Positions 8,044 through 17,000 of a DNA stretch of 23,884 nt are shown piece after piece (position 1 is the stretch's first letter; each line of letters opens with the position of its first letter). The position numbers and the translations under genes are program-made. Source of the DNA: CAZBDU01 sp964490725 (GTDB taxonomy: Bacteria > Spirochaetota > Spirochaetia > SZUA-6 > DRHE01); NCBI GenBank assembly GCA_964490725.1, contig CAZBDU010000087.1, positions 1-23,884 of the forward strand, in the 5' to 3' direction. The notes below the pieces were generated by a model that had not been told where the DNA came from, did no database searches, and saw nothing but the letters and a program-made list of their open reading frames with translations.

Positions 8044-8672
8044 TCCGCGTGGTGATCGCCGACGATCACGCCCTCATCAGGGAAGGCTTCGCCAGGCTGG
8101 TAGCCCGGGAAGCGAGCATGGAGCTTGCCGGGGAGGCCGACACGGCTGCGGAACTAATGGAGCTTCTGGCACACACCTGCTGTGACGTCCTGGTACTGGA
8201 CATCGGGCTGCCGGACCGCAGCGGGCTGGATGTGCTCAAGGAGCTGCGAGTGCGTTACCCGCGGATGGCCGTCCTGGTGCTGAGCATGTATCCCACCGAG
8301 CGCTACGCCATGAGGGCCCTGCACGGCGGGGCCGCGGGGTACCTGACCAAGAGCAGCGCCGCCGACGAGCTCCTCAAGGCCGTTCGCAAGCTCGGAGCGG
8401 GCGGGCGGTACGTCAGCGAGACCCTGGCGGAGGAGCTCGCCTTCTCCTTGAACGCGGGGACGACCGGCATGCCTCACGAAGCGCTTTCGGACCGGGAGTA
8501 CCAGGTTCTGCTTCTGCTGGCCCAGGGTAACCCCACCGGGGAGATCGCCCGATTCCTTTCTCTGAGCGGCAACACCATACAGACCTACCGCCGCCGTGTT
8601 CTGGCCAAGCTGGGCCTGAGGACGAACTCCGAGCTTTCACTGTATGCAGTGCGTCACGGGCTGATCGACTGA
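8040..8672 (+). CDS. NarL/FixJ-family response regulator (REC-LuxR HTH)
   Basis: A 210-residue two-domain regulator. The receiver has acidic pocket Asp8/Asp9, phosphoacceptor Asp54 (LVLDIGLPDRSG) and the conserved Lys in GYLTKSSA. The C-terminal LuxR/GerE helix-turn-helix (about 145-205) begins LSDREYQVLLLLAQG and contains IARFLSLSGNTIQTYRRRV. Start is TTG 8040, sharing TTGA with the kinase stop and preceded by GAGGAAG, so translation is coupled to the kinase and the two are a cognate pair. The usual keratin-like KTVxxH pattern of the recognition helix is here NTIQTYRRRV, a common variant. Targets are unknown; the 7+7 inverted repeat ten bases after its stop is one candidate site (inference). 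Confidence 0.92.
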   Translation: MIRVVIADDHALIREGFARLVAREASMELAGEADTAAELMELLAHTCCDVLVLDIGLPDRSGLDVLKELRVRYPRMAVLVLSMYPTERYAMRALHGGAAGYLTKSSAADELLKAVRKLGAGGRYVSETLAEELAFSLNAGTTGMPHEALSDREYQVLLLLAQGNPTGEIARFLSLSGNTIQTYRRRVLAKLGLRTNSELSLYAVRHGLID

Positions 8673-8681
8673 GAACGCGGT

Positions 8682-8700
8682 TGTCACAAAAACTGTGACA
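8682..8700. promoter_or_regulatory. Inverted repeat, candidate operator
   Basis: TGTCACA (8682-8688) and TGTGACA (8694-8700) form a perfect 7-bp inverted repeat with spacer AAAAC. It lies between the NarL-type regulator gene and the next receiver gene (ATG 8776). There is no T-tract, so it looks more like a dimeric protein-binding site than a terminator. It separates the two blocks of signalling genes. Confidence 0.45.
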
Positions 8701-8775
8701 GCAGGATCACGGTTCTTGCGATTGTCTGCCGCACCTGCCTGTCCCAGGATGGAAGGCTGGAGAAGACAGGCAGTG

Positions 8776-9144
8776 ATGAACGTGCTGGTTGCTGATGACT
8801 CCCCCCTGGTTCGGAGGCGTCTGATCAAACTCCTTGCCCGCCGCCGATTGGACGCGCAGGTCCGGGAGAGCCAGGACGTGCCTTCCACGCTTGCCGCCAT
8901 CGAGAAGGAACGGCCAAACGCGCTGATCCTCGACGTCCGCATGCCCGGGGGCAGCGGCTTCGACGTGTTGAGCCATATCCAGCGGTGCAACTTGGCCATA
9001 CGCGTGATCGTGCTGACCAACTTCGCTACCGAGGTCAACCGGAAGAGGAGCCTCAAGCTGGGCGCGCACTTCTTCTTCGACAAGACCAGGCAGTTCGACC
9101 GCGCCCTGGACGCCCTGGTCGCCGGGACGGCCGATGGAGCCTGA
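8776..9144 (+). CDS. Stand-alone CheY-like receiver
   Basis: A 122-residue single receiver domain with Asp7/Asp8, phosphoacceptor Asp53 (ALILDVRMPGGSGF), Thr81 (VIVLTNF) and Lys103 (FFFDKT), all key residues of an active receiver. There is no output domain, so it acts by protein contact or as a phosphate shuttle. Start ATG 8776 matches the beginning of the fold (MNVLVADDSP); the upstream in-frame extension has no domain sense. Its ribosome site is weak (AGG a few bases upstream). It overlaps the following membrane kinase gene by 11 bp, which suggests they function together. GTG 8773 directly before is an alternative start. Confidence 0.88.
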   Translation: MNVLVADDSPLVRRRLIKLLARRRLDAQVRESQDVPSTLAAIEKERPNALILDVRMPGGSGFDVLSHIQRCNLAIRVIVLTNFATEVNRKRSLKLGAHFFFDKTRQFDRALDALVAGTADGA

Positions 9145-11938
9145 ACCCCTGGCGAGCACTTTCCCTCCGCGGCAACAGGCGCTGCTGCGGGTGCTGATCC
9201 TGGCCGGCAGCGCCCTGGCCGCCGCCCTCGGCGTGGCCGCCCTGCTGGGCTGGCTGACAGGGCTGTCCCGGCTTGCCAGCCTGGCGCCGGGAACGAAGCC
9301 CATGGCGCCGGACACGGCGGTGCTGTTCGGCTGGAGCGGCGTGGCCCTGCTTCTCTCGGTTCTCCGTCACTACAGTCGCCCCATCCGCCTGACCTGCCTG
9401 GCCGCAGGGTGGCTGGCGGTCGTCGTGGCGCTGGCGCTGCTTGGGCTGTCTCTGCTGCCGGCACGGCTGGAAATCGAGCATCTCGGCATCCCGATGGGGG
9501 CATCGGAAGACGCAGTCGCAGCGGCACACATGTCTGCGCCGACGGCGCTTGGTTTCGCCGTTACGGGCCTGTCGCTGGTCGCCGCGCTCTCAGCCTCCCC
9601 CCAGCGGCGCTGGCGGGCGGCCCTGGCCCGCTGGCTCGCGGGCCTCACCATCGCCGGCTGGTTCGTGCTCTCTCTGGCCTACCTGCTGGGCACTCCCCTG
9701 TTCTACCGCGGACCCCTGATCCCGCCCTCTGCAACCAGCACTGCGGCGTTCATGGCGCTGGGAAGCGCGCTGTTCGCGTTCGCCGGATGGCGGGCTGGGC
9801 CGCGAGCCGATAGAGTCATCGAAACCGTTCCTGGTCCATCCGTGCTCGTGCTGGTCTTCGCACTGATCGTTGCCGGTATCAGCACGGCGGGCTACTGGTA
9901 CGCCCGCAGTGACGAGACCCGCGACCGCGCACGGGTGGAGCAGGGGCTGTCCTCGGTGGCGGAGCTGATGGCAAGGGAACTGGCCCAGTGGCGCAGAGAA
10001 CGTCTGGCCGACGGAGCGCTGTTCCATGCCAACCTCGACTTCTCCACTCTGGTGCGGCGCGTCTTTGCGGCACCGGAGGACAAAGCCGCCCGGCAACGGC
10101 TGAGTGCCTGGCTGGGCCGGATCCAGGCAGCCGGCCCCTACGATTGGGCCTTCCTTCTGGACGCCCGGGGCGGCCGGTGGAGGCCTCCCCCCGGGATACC
10201 CGGGCCCATCGACTCCGCTGTCGCCGCCCGGGCCGCCGCCGGGGGGGGAGGGGTGGTCCTGCAAGACTTCTACCGGGACGCCGCCGACGGCCGCGTCCAT
10301 CTCGCGGTGCTGGTACCAATCCACGATCCCCAGGGAGGTGGGGCCATCGGAGTGCTGGGCTTGCGGATCGACCCCGAGCGGGACCTCTATCCCCTCCTCA
10401 ATCGCTGGCCCACTCCCGGCCGAAGCGCGGAGACGCTGCTGTTCCGCAGAGAAGGGGACCAGGCGGTCCTCCTCAACAACCTGCGCTCCGGCAGCGATAC
10501 CGCCCTGAGGCTCCGCAACCCCCTGGCGGAGGAGGCCAGGCTCGCGGTTCAGGCGGTTCAGGGCCGCACTGGGATTGTGGAGGGGATCGACCACCGCGGC
10601 GTACGGGTGGTGGCGGAGGTGCGGGCGGTGCCCGGTTCGCCCTGGTTGCTGGCGGTCAGCATGGACGCTTCCGAGCTCCATGCGCTCCTGAGCGAAAAAC
10701 GATCGGTATTGCTCCTGCTGGCCGGCGTCCTGCTGGCCGGTGCAGCAACCGCTGTAGGTCTGGTTTACGGGCGGCAGCGCGCCCGCCTCTTCCGGGACCG
10801 GTACCGGGCGGCGGAGGCACTGCGGCAGAGCGAGGAACGATACCGCATCATTCTGGACAGCATGTTGGAAGGATTCCAGCTCATCGGCCGGGACTGGCGC
10901 TATCTTTATCTCAACGATGCTGCCGCAAGACACGGCCAGCGGGAGAAGGAGGAGCTGCTGGGGCGTTCAATGATGGAGAGTTATCCCGGCATCGACGATA
11001 CGTCCATGTTCGACGCCCTGCGACGGTGCATGGAGGAACGAACGCCCCAACGCGTGGAAAACGAGTTCACCTACCCCGACGGTTCGACGGCCTGGTTCGA
11101 GCTTCTCATCCAGCCGGCCCGTGAAGGCGTCTTCGTCCTCTCCCTCGACATCAGCGAGCGCAAGCAGGCGGAGAAGCGAAACCGCAGTCTCAACGCGGAG
11201 CTTGAGCGGCGCGTCGTCGAGCGCACCGCCCAACTGGAGGCAGCCAACAAGGAGCTGGAAGCGTTCGCCTATTCCGTTTCTCATGACCTGCGAGCCCCTC
11301 TGCGGGCCATCGACGGGTTCTCGCGGATCATCCTGGAGGACTATGCGGAAAAGCTGGACGCCGAAGGGGGCCGGCTTCTGAACACGGTGCGCTCAAACGC
11401 GCAGAAGATGGATCAGCTCATCACCGACATCCTGGCTCTCTCGCGTGCCACTCGGGCCGAGCTCAAGCGCTCCCGCATCGACATGAGCACCATGGCCAGC
11501 TCCATCTACCACGAGATCCTCCCCTTGGAGCTGCAGGGCGCCTTCCAGTTCTCGGTTTCCCCGCTGCCGGAAGCCTGGGGAGACCCTACGCTGATGCGGC
11601 AGGTCTGGAGCAACCTGATCGGCAACGCGATCAAGTTCACCCGGGGGAAAGAGAGGCGCAGCATCGCGATCAGCGGCTTTCGCGAGGGAGGGATGAGCGT
11701 GTACCGCGTGCAGGACAATGGCGCGGGGTTCGATCCGGCCTATGTCCACAAGCTTTTCGGCATCTTTCAACGCCTCCATGGGAGCGAGGAATTCGAAGGC
11801 ACCGGGGTGGGGCTGGCGATCGTACAGCGCATCATTCACCGGCACGGCGGCCGTCTTTGGGCGGAGGGCAAGGTGGATGAAGGCGCAACGTTCTATTTCA
11901 GTCTGCGAAATGAGGAGGACATCGGTGGCCAGTCATGA
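9134..11938 (+). CDS. Polytopic membrane PAS sensor histidine kinase
   Basis: A 934-residue membrane kinase. Residues 1-230 hold about six hydrophobic segments (first about 17-45), followed by another near 236-258; I do not recognise this N-terminal module, though it resembles MASE-type integral sensors in layout. Residues 259-520 are a probable periplasmic, Cache-like sensor region, closed by a TM helix at about 523-545. PAS (about 560-680, ending SLDISERKQAEK), a short coiled coil, HisKA with His717 (SVSHDLRAPLRAIDGFS) and HATPase with Asn831 (NLIGNAIKFT), DNGAGFDP and GTGVGLAIVQ follow. The kinase core is of the phytochrome-like class that pairs with Rcp1-like receivers, and such a gene follows with a 14-bp overlap. 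Start ATG 9134 is inside the preceding receiver gene. The ligand is unknown. Confidence 0.88.
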   Translation: MEPEPLASTFPPRQQALLRVLILAGSALAAALGVAALLGWLTGLSRLASLAPGTKPMAPDTAVLFGWSGVALLLSVLRHYSRPIRLTCLAAGWLAVVVALALLGLSLLPARLEIEHLGIPMGASEDAVAAAHMSAPTALGFAVTGLSLVAALSASPQRRWRAALARWLAGLTIAGWFVLSLAYLLGTPLFYRGPLIPPSATSTAAFMALGSALFAFAGWRAGPRADRVIETVPGPSVLVLVFALIVAGISTAGYWYARSDETRDRARVEQGLSSVAELMARELAQWRRERLADGALFHANLDFSTLVRRVFAAPEDKAARQRLSAWLGRIQAAGPYDWAFLLDARGGRWRPPPGIPGPIDSAVAARAAAGGGGVVLQDFYRDAADGRVHLAVLVPIHDPQGGGAIGVLGLRIDPERDLYPLLNRWPTPGRSAETLLFRREGDQAVLLNNLRSGSDTALRLRNPLAEEARLAVQAVQGRTGIVEGIDHRGVRVVAEVRAVPGSPWLLAVSMDASELHALLSEKRSVLLLLAGVLLAGAATAVGLVYGRQRARLFRDRYRAAEALRQSEERYRIILDSMLEGFQLIGRDWRYLYLNDAAARHGQREKEELLGRSMMESYPGIDDTSMFDALRRCMEERTPQRVENEFTYPDGSTAWFELLIQPAREGVFVLSLDISERKQAEKRNRSLNAELERRVVERTAQLEAANKELEAFAYSVSHDLRAPLRAIDGFSRIILEDYAEKLDAEGGRLLNTVRSNAQKMDQLITDILALSRATRAELKRSRIDMSTMASSIYHEILPLELQGAFQFSVSPLPEAWGDPTLMRQVWSNLIGNAIKFTRGKERRSIAISGFREGGMSVYRVQDNGAGFDPAYVHKLFGIFQRLHGSEEFEGTGVGLAIVQRIIHRHGGRLWAEGKVDEGATFYFSLRNEEDIGGQS

Positions 11939-12365
11939 GGCTGTGGAGATCCTGCTGGTGGAGGACAACCCGAGCGATGCGGAGCTGACCCTGAGAGCCC
12001 TGAGGAAGCACAACCTGGCAAACCGGGTCGTGCACGTCAGTGATGGTGAGCAGGCGTTGGATTTCATGTTCGCCCGCGGGGCCTTCGGCGACCGCAAGGC
12101 TGAAAAGGGACCGAAAGTGGTGATTCTGGACCTGAAGCTTCCCAAGGTCGACGGTCTGGAGGTCCTGAAAGCCCTGAAGACCGATCCGGCCACCAGGGGC
12201 ATTCCGGTGGTCGTGTTGACCTCCTCCAGGGAGGAGGAGGACATCGTGGAGAGCTACCATCTTGGAGTGAACAGCTACCTGGTGAAACCCGTGGACTTCG
12301 AGAAGTTCATGGCCGCCGTCAGGGATCTGGGGCTGTACTGGCTGCTGCTAAATCAGGCGCCTTGA
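11925..12365 (+). CDS. Rcp1-like single-domain response regulator
   Basis: A 146-residue receiver of the Rcp1 type that accompanies phytochrome-like kinases. The acidic pocket is VEDNPSDAEL, the phosphoacceptor is Asp69 (VVILDLKLPKVDG), Thr lies in VVVLTSS and Lys in SYLVKPVDF. Start is GTG 11925, chosen because GAGGAGG stands six bases upstream and the fold begins a few residues later; the gene overlaps the kinase end by 14 bp. No output domain is present. It is most likely the direct phosphate acceptor of the preceding kinase and may pass the signal to the hybrid kinase or the HD-GYP protein downstream (inference). Confidence 0.9.
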   Translation: MASHEAVEILLVEDNPSDAELTLRALRKHNLANRVVHVSDGEQALDFMFARGAFGDRKAEKGPKVVILDLKLPKVDGLEVLKALKTDPATRGIPVVVLTSSREEEDIVESYHLGVNSYLVKPVDFEKFMAAVRDLGLYWLLLNQAP

Positions 12366-12384
12366 CAGCGACCGGAGTACGCGC

Positions 12385-15300
12385 GTGGGAACGGACCGTC
12401 CGATTCGGATTCTGCTGATCGAAGACCTGCCCTCGGACGCGCAGCTGGCCGTACGGGAGCTATGGAAGGGGGGGATCGAGTTCGAAACCCTCCGCGCGGA
12501 GACCGGCGAGGCCGTGCAGGAAGCGCTGCGGGAATACCGCCCGGACCTGGTGATCTCCGACTATGCGCTGCCGCGCTTCGACGGCATGCGGGCGCTGGAG
12601 CTCTGCCGGGAACACGACCCGCTGCTTCCCTTCATCGTTCTCACGGGCTCGATGAACGAGGATACCGCGGTGGCCTGCATGAAGGCCGGGGCGGCGGACT
12701 ACGTCATCAAGGAGCACATCACCCGCCTGCCCTTCGCGGTGAAGGAAGCCCTGAACCGGAGGCGAATCCTGGAGCAGCAGAGAGCGGTCGAGAGGGCGCT
12801 GCAGGACAGCGAGCAGCGCTTCCGCCGCCTGGCGGAAGACGCCCCGGACATGGTCTACCGCCTCCGCCTCCATCCGGAGCGCAGCTTCGAGTACGTCAGT
12901 CCGTCGGCCACGTTCATCACTGGATACACGCCTGAAGAGTACTACGCGGACCCCGGCCTGGAAGGCAGGCTGGTCCATCCTGATGACAGGGCGCTGCTGG
13001 ATGCCGTGACCCGGGGCGAGCTTCCCGTGGGCCGGCCTGTCGTGCTGCGCTGGGTACGCAAGGACGGCGCGGTCATCTGGGCCGAGCAGCGTACCGTCCC
13101 CTTTTTCGACGAATCGGGCAATGTGGTCGCGACGGAGGGTATCGTCCGTGACATCACGGAGCGCAAACGGGCTGAGGCTCGAATCGAGCATCTCAACCGG
13201 CTGCTGCGCGCCATTCGGGGAGTGAGCCAGCTCATCGTTCGCGAGAAGAACCGGGAGCGGCTCATCCAGCGCGCCTGTGAAACTCTGGTGGAGATGCGGG
13301 GGTTCGGGGGAGCCTGGATCGTGCTTACCGGCCTGCTGCCCGCCAGGCTGGACAGCGGGCAGGCGGGTATGCCCGAGCCCGAGTTCTCCAGGTTCACCGG
13401 CCTCTTCAGCTCCGGCCCCCTTCCCCGCTGCTGTCGGGGCCTCGAGACCCGGCCGGCGGTCATCCTGACCAGGGAGACCGCGGCCGCCTGCGTCGGTTGC
13501 CCTCTGGCGGGCTGCCAGCGGAGGTGCGCTCTGACCGCCAGCGTCCGGCACGAAGAGCACCTCTACGGCTACCTCGGGGTGTCCGTGCCGGAGTCCCTGG
13601 AGGCGGACCACGAGGAGCTGACATTGCTGCAGGAGGTGGCGGCGGACCTGGGGCTCGCCCTCCACGGCATGGACAGCGAAGAGGCGAGGCGCCAGTCGGA
13701 GCAGTCGCTGCGCGCGATCTTCGACAATGTGCGGGACGGCATCCTGGTGGCGGACGCCGAAACGCGGCGGCTGGTGAACGCCAACCGTGCGATGTGCCGG
13801 ATGGTGGGCCTCAGCCTCGAGGAAATCAGAGGACTCTCGGTTGCCGACATACACCCGGCGGAAAGCCGGGAGTACGCCACCGCGGAGTTCGAGAGGCAGC
13901 TGCAGGGTAAGACCGCGCTGACCAGAGACATTCCGGTGCGGCGCAAGGACGGCGGAGTGTTCTACGCCGACGTCAATGCGGCACCCCTCGAGCTGAACGG
14001 GCGCGGGCACCTGCTGGGCGTATTCCGTGACGTGACCCAGCGCCGCCGGGCAGAGCAGAAGCTGCGCGAGGCCAACGAGCGACTGCAAGCGGTACAGCAG
14101 CACCTGGCTCTGCAGGCCCGCTGGGTCCAGGCGCTCAATTCCGTGGCCAGAGACATCGCCCGCAGGAACAACCTGGAAAGCATCCTGCGCGTGGTGATGA
14201 GCTACCTGGAGGAGAGCTTCGCCTTCCTCACCGGCGGGATCGTCCTGCGCGCCGCGGACGGCAGCGGTCCTACAGCGGCCGTCCTGACCTCCAGGGGCCG
14301 TTCCGTGGCGAAACGGCTGGGGCTGAAGGAGGGAATGAAGCTGGCCGGCGCGGAATCCCTCCTGCCCGCCGGCCTGGTTCCCACGCAGCCCCTGATCCTC
14401 ACGCTCGCCGCGGCCCTCGGCGAGAAGGTGCCGGGGCCGGCCGGCGCTCTCCTGCGGCGCGCTGTGGCACTGGGGTTGCGCAGCGCGGTGGTCGTGCCGC
14501 TGGCCACGAACACCGACTGGAACGGCGCCCTGATCATGCTGTACCGGCAGGCGGCGGCCCTGAGCGAGCCGGAGCTGGCATTCCTGCGCGGTATGGCGGA
14601 GTACGTGTCCCTGGCCCGCCAGAACCGCAGGCTGTACGAGGAGCTGGAAGGCTCCTACAGGACGCTGCAGGCCACCCAGCAGGTCATGATGCGCCAGGAA
14701 CGCATGAAGGCGATGGGACAGATGGCCAGCGGCATCGCCCACGACATCAACAACACGCTGGCGCCGATCACCCTGTACGCGGAGGCCCTGGCGGCCAGCG
14801 AGCTGGGCCAGAAGGAACCGGCACGGCGCTATCTCGGCGCCATCCAGAGCGCGGCGGGAGACATCGAAGGTATCACCATGCGCCTGCGCGCCTTCTACAA
14901 GGAGGCGGAGCAGGGTGAGACGGAGCTCCTGGATGTCGAAGAGCTGTTCGACTCCGTACAGGATCTGTCCCGGCCGCGCTGGAAGGACATCCCGAACCGC
15001 CAGGGCGTGGAGATCCGCTTCGTACGCCAGGTCCCCTCGCGGCTTCCTCCGCTGCCGGCAAACCTCACCGAGGTCCGGGAGGCGCTGATCAACCTGGTGT
15101 TCAACGCCGCCGACGCCCTGCCGCAGGGGGGCGCCATCACGCTGCGTGCCCGGAGGCGGGGCGAGCGCCTCTGCCTGGAGGTGGCGGATACCGGGGTGGG
15201 CATGAACGAAGAGCAGAAACGCAGATGCCTGGAGCCGTTCTACACCACCAAGGGCGCGGCGGGAAGCGGCCTGGGGATGTCGGTGGCGTTCGGGACCATG

Positions 15301-15870
15301 CAGCGCCACAGGGGGGAGATGGAGATCGAAAGCTCACCCGGCCGAGGGACCACGGTGCGGCTTCTCTTCCCGCTGCCTCAGCGACCGCCGGAAGAGACCC
15401 CCGCAACAGGGGACCGGCCGGACGCCGTGCTCCCCCCCTTGCGGATTCTCTGTATCGACGACAACCCACAGGTGCGGGAGGTCCTGCGGGAGATGCTGGC
15501 TCGGAACGGCCATCACGTGCGCTCCTGCGCCGACGGGGAGGAGGCGCTGGAGGTTTTCCGGTCGAGCATGGCCGGCCAGGAGCCCTTCGATGTGGTGATC
15601 ACCGATCTGGGGATGCCGCACATGGACGGCAAGGCCCTGGCCCGCGGGATCAAGGAGCTTTCGCCGGGCACGCCGGTGATCCTGCTCTCGGGGTGGGGCA
15701 ACTTCATGAACGTCCAGGGAGAGCTGCCGGAGAACGTCGACCGCCTGCTGGGCAAGCCTCCCACCATGGCGCGCCTGCTGGCGGCCATCGCAGAGGTCGT
15801 GGCCGCCTCGCCGGCGGACCGGCCGGACGCGCCGCCGCGGCCGGACCACCCGGAGGAGGCGCGGGAATGA
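12385..15870 (+). CDS. Hybrid REC-PAS-GAF-PAS-GAF-histidine kinase-REC
   Basis: An 1161-residue soluble hybrid kinase. Order: REC 1 (about 5-125, Asp59 in VISDYALPRFDG); PAS 1 (142-265); GAF 1 (about 275-435) with six cysteines (349, 350, 369, 372, 377, 381); PAS 2 (438-560); GAF 2 (about 575-755); HisKA with His786 (SGIAHDINNTLAPI, NtrB-like); HATPase (about 890-1005, NLVFNAADAL, GSGLGMSVAFG); REC 2 (about 1020-1145, Asp1074 in VVITDLGMPHMDG). The N-terminal receiver lets an upstream kinase modulate it and the C-terminal receiver is a typical phosphorelay acceptor; no Hpt domain is in the window. Start GTG 12385 has CGGAG seven bases upstream. Its stop overlaps the HD-GYP gene start (ATGA), arguing for a joint output. 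Confidence 0.9.
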   Translation: MGTDRPIRILLIEDLPSDAQLAVRELWKGGIEFETLRAETGEAVQEALREYRPDLVISDYALPRFDGMRALELCREHDPLLPFIVLTGSMNEDTAVACMKAGAADYVIKEHITRLPFAVKEALNRRRILEQQRAVERALQDSEQRFRRLAEDAPDMVYRLRLHPERSFEYVSPSATFITGYTPEEYYADPGLEGRLVHPDDRALLDAVTRGELPVGRPVVLRWVRKDGAVIWAEQRTVPFFDESGNVVATEGIVRDITERKRAEARIEHLNRLLRAIRGVSQLIVREKNRERLIQRACETLVEMRGFGGAWIVLTGLLPARLDSGQAGMPEPEFSRFTGLFSSGPLPRCCRGLETRPAVILTRETAAACVGCPLAGCQRRCALTASVRHEEHLYGYLGVSVPESLEADHEELTLLQEVAADLGLALHGMDSEEARRQSEQSLRAIFDNVRDGILVADAETRRLVNANRAMCRMVGLSLEEIRGLSVADIHPAESREYATAEFERQLQGKTALTRDIPVRRKDGGVFYADVNAAPLELNGRGHLLGVFRDVTQRRRAEQKLREANERLQAVQQHLALQARWVQALNSVARDIARRNNLESILRVVMSYLEESFAFLTGGIVLRAADGSGPTAAVLTSRGRSVAKRLGLKEGMKLAGAESLLPAGLVPTQPLILTLAAALGEKVPGPAGALLRRAVALGLRSAVVVPLATNTDWNGALIMLYRQAAALSEPELAFLRGMAEYVSLARQNRRLYEELEGSYRTLQATQQVMMRQERMKAMGQMASGIAHDINNTLAPITLYAEALAASELGQKEPARRYLGAIQSAAGDIEGITMRLRAFYKEAEQGETELLDVEELFDSVQDLSRPRWKDIPNRQGVEIRFVRQVPSRLPPLPANLTEVREALINLVFNAADALPQGGAITLRARRRGERLCLEVADTGVGMNEEQKRRCLEPFYTTKGAAGSGLGMSVAFGTMQRHRGEMEIESSPGRGTTVRLLFPLPQRPPEETPATGDRPDAVLPPLRILCIDDNPQVREVLREMLARNGHHVRSCADGEEALEVFRSSMAGQEPFDVVITDLGMPHMDGKALARGIKELSPGTPVILLSGWGNFMNVQGELPENVDRLLGKPPTMARLLAAIAEVVAASPADRPDAPPRPDHPEEARE

Positions 15871-17000
15871 GCGCCGCGGCCCGGATCCTGGTGGCGGACG
15901 ACGAGCGGCGGACGCGCACCGTCCTGGCGGACATTCTCTCCGAAGAAGGCTACGAAGTGCGGCAGGCCGGCGACGGGTCCCGGGCCCTGGCGTTGATGAA
16001 GGAGTGGCCTCCGGACGTGGTTCTCCTGGATATCCGCATGCCCGTCATGGACGGGCTGCAGACCGTGCGGCGGATCAAGGCCGATGCCTCCATCCGGCAT
16101 ATTCCGATCGTCATTGTCACGGGGGTCGACGACACGAAGGCCCGGCTGGAGGCGCTGCGGCTGGGGGCGGACGACTTTCTGCTCAAACCGCCCCATGTGG
16201 CGGAGCTGACCGCCCGGGTCCGCTCCCTGGTCAAGGTCAAGGCTTACCACGACCACCTGCTCAACTACCAGCGGGAGCTGGAGGAGCGGGTGGAGAGGAG
16301 AACCCGGGAGCTGCGCCAAACGCTGGACGAGCTGCGCGGCGCCAACGAGAAGCTGAAACGCAGCTCCCTCAACACCATCTACTGTCTCTCCCGGGCAGCC
16401 GAGCACAAGGACGAAGGGACGGCGGCGCACATCCAGCGCATCGGAGACTACGCCCGCGCCATCGGCAGGCAGCTCGGCATGAGCGAGGAAGAGCTGGAGA
16501 TGCTGCTCTACGCCACGCCCATGCACGACATCGGTAAGATCGGCATTCCGGATCGAATCCTGCTGAAGCCCGGCAGGCTGGACGCGGATGAGTGGGAGAT
16601 CATGCAGCGGCACACCGTTATTGGAGCGCAGATCCTGGCAGTGGAAAGCGATGGCTTTCTGAGCATCGCTCGCACCATTGCCCTGAGCCACCATGAGAGG
16701 TGGGACGGAACGGGCTACCCGCAGGGACTTGCGGGAGAGGCGATCCCGCTTTCGGGCCGGATCGCCGCGGTGGCCGACGTTTTCGACGCCCTCAGCTCCA
16801 ACCGGCCGTACAAGCGGGCCTCCACGCTGGAGGAGTCCGCAGGCACCGTAGCGGAAGGACGGGGCTCCCACTTCGACCCGCGGGTGGTCGACGCCTTTCT
16901 GGCGGTGCAGGAAGAGATCTTTTCCGTGAAGCTCAGCCTGGAAGACGCAAGCCAGGGCCCGGAGCCGTGGACCTCCTCCGGGCGGGGGCGTCCCGCATGA
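15867..17000 (+). CDS. REC-HD-GYP response regulator, c-di-GMP phosphodiesterase
   Basis: A 377-residue RpfG-like protein. The receiver (about 5-120) has Asp11/Asp12, phosphoacceptor Asp55 (VVLLDIRMPVMDG) and Lys in FLLKPP. A coiled coil (about 130-165) leads to the HD-GYP domain: His220-Asp221 (MHDIGKIGIPD), His275-His276-Glu277, Asp280-Gly281 and Gly283-Tyr284-Pro285 (HHERWDGTGYP), then VADVFDALSS. This is the catalytic set for c-di-GMP hydrolysis. The early helix reads EGTAAH; the residue four before that His is Gly rather than the Glu described in trinuclear-metal HD-GYP proteins, so a binuclear site is more likely (inference). Start ATG 15867 overlaps the hybrid kinase stop with GGAGGAGG upstream. 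It is the only enzymatic output in the second signalling block. Confidence 0.92.
   Translation: MSAAARILVADDERRTRTVLADILSEEGYEVRQAGDGSRALALMKEWPPDVVLLDIRMPVMDGLQTVRRIKADASIRHIPIVIVTGVDDTKARLEALRLGADDFLLKPPHVAELTARVRSLVKVKAYHDHLLNYQRELEERVERRTRELRQTLDELRGANEKLKRSSLNTIYCLSRAAEHKDEGTAAHIQRIGDYARAIGRQLGMSEEELEMLLYATPMHDIGKIGIPDRILLKPGRLDADEWEIMQRHTVIGAQILAVESDGFLSIARTIALSHHERWDGTGYPQGLAGEAIPLSGRIAAVADVFDALSSNRPYKRASTLEESAGTVAEGRGSHFDPRVVDAFLAVQEEIFSVKLSLEDASQGPEPWTSSGRGRPA

Noticed and set aside
8682..8700. The 7+7 inverted repeat as an intrinsic terminator
   Set aside because: No T-run follows and the stem is short and only moderately GC-rich. An operator fits better.
12460..15309. A 949-codon open frame on the - strand opposite the hybrid kinase
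   Set aside because: The + strand encodes clear REC, PAS, GAF and kinase motifs. The antisense product is rich in His, Gln, Arg, Pro and Gly with no domain; long shadows are expected at this GC content.
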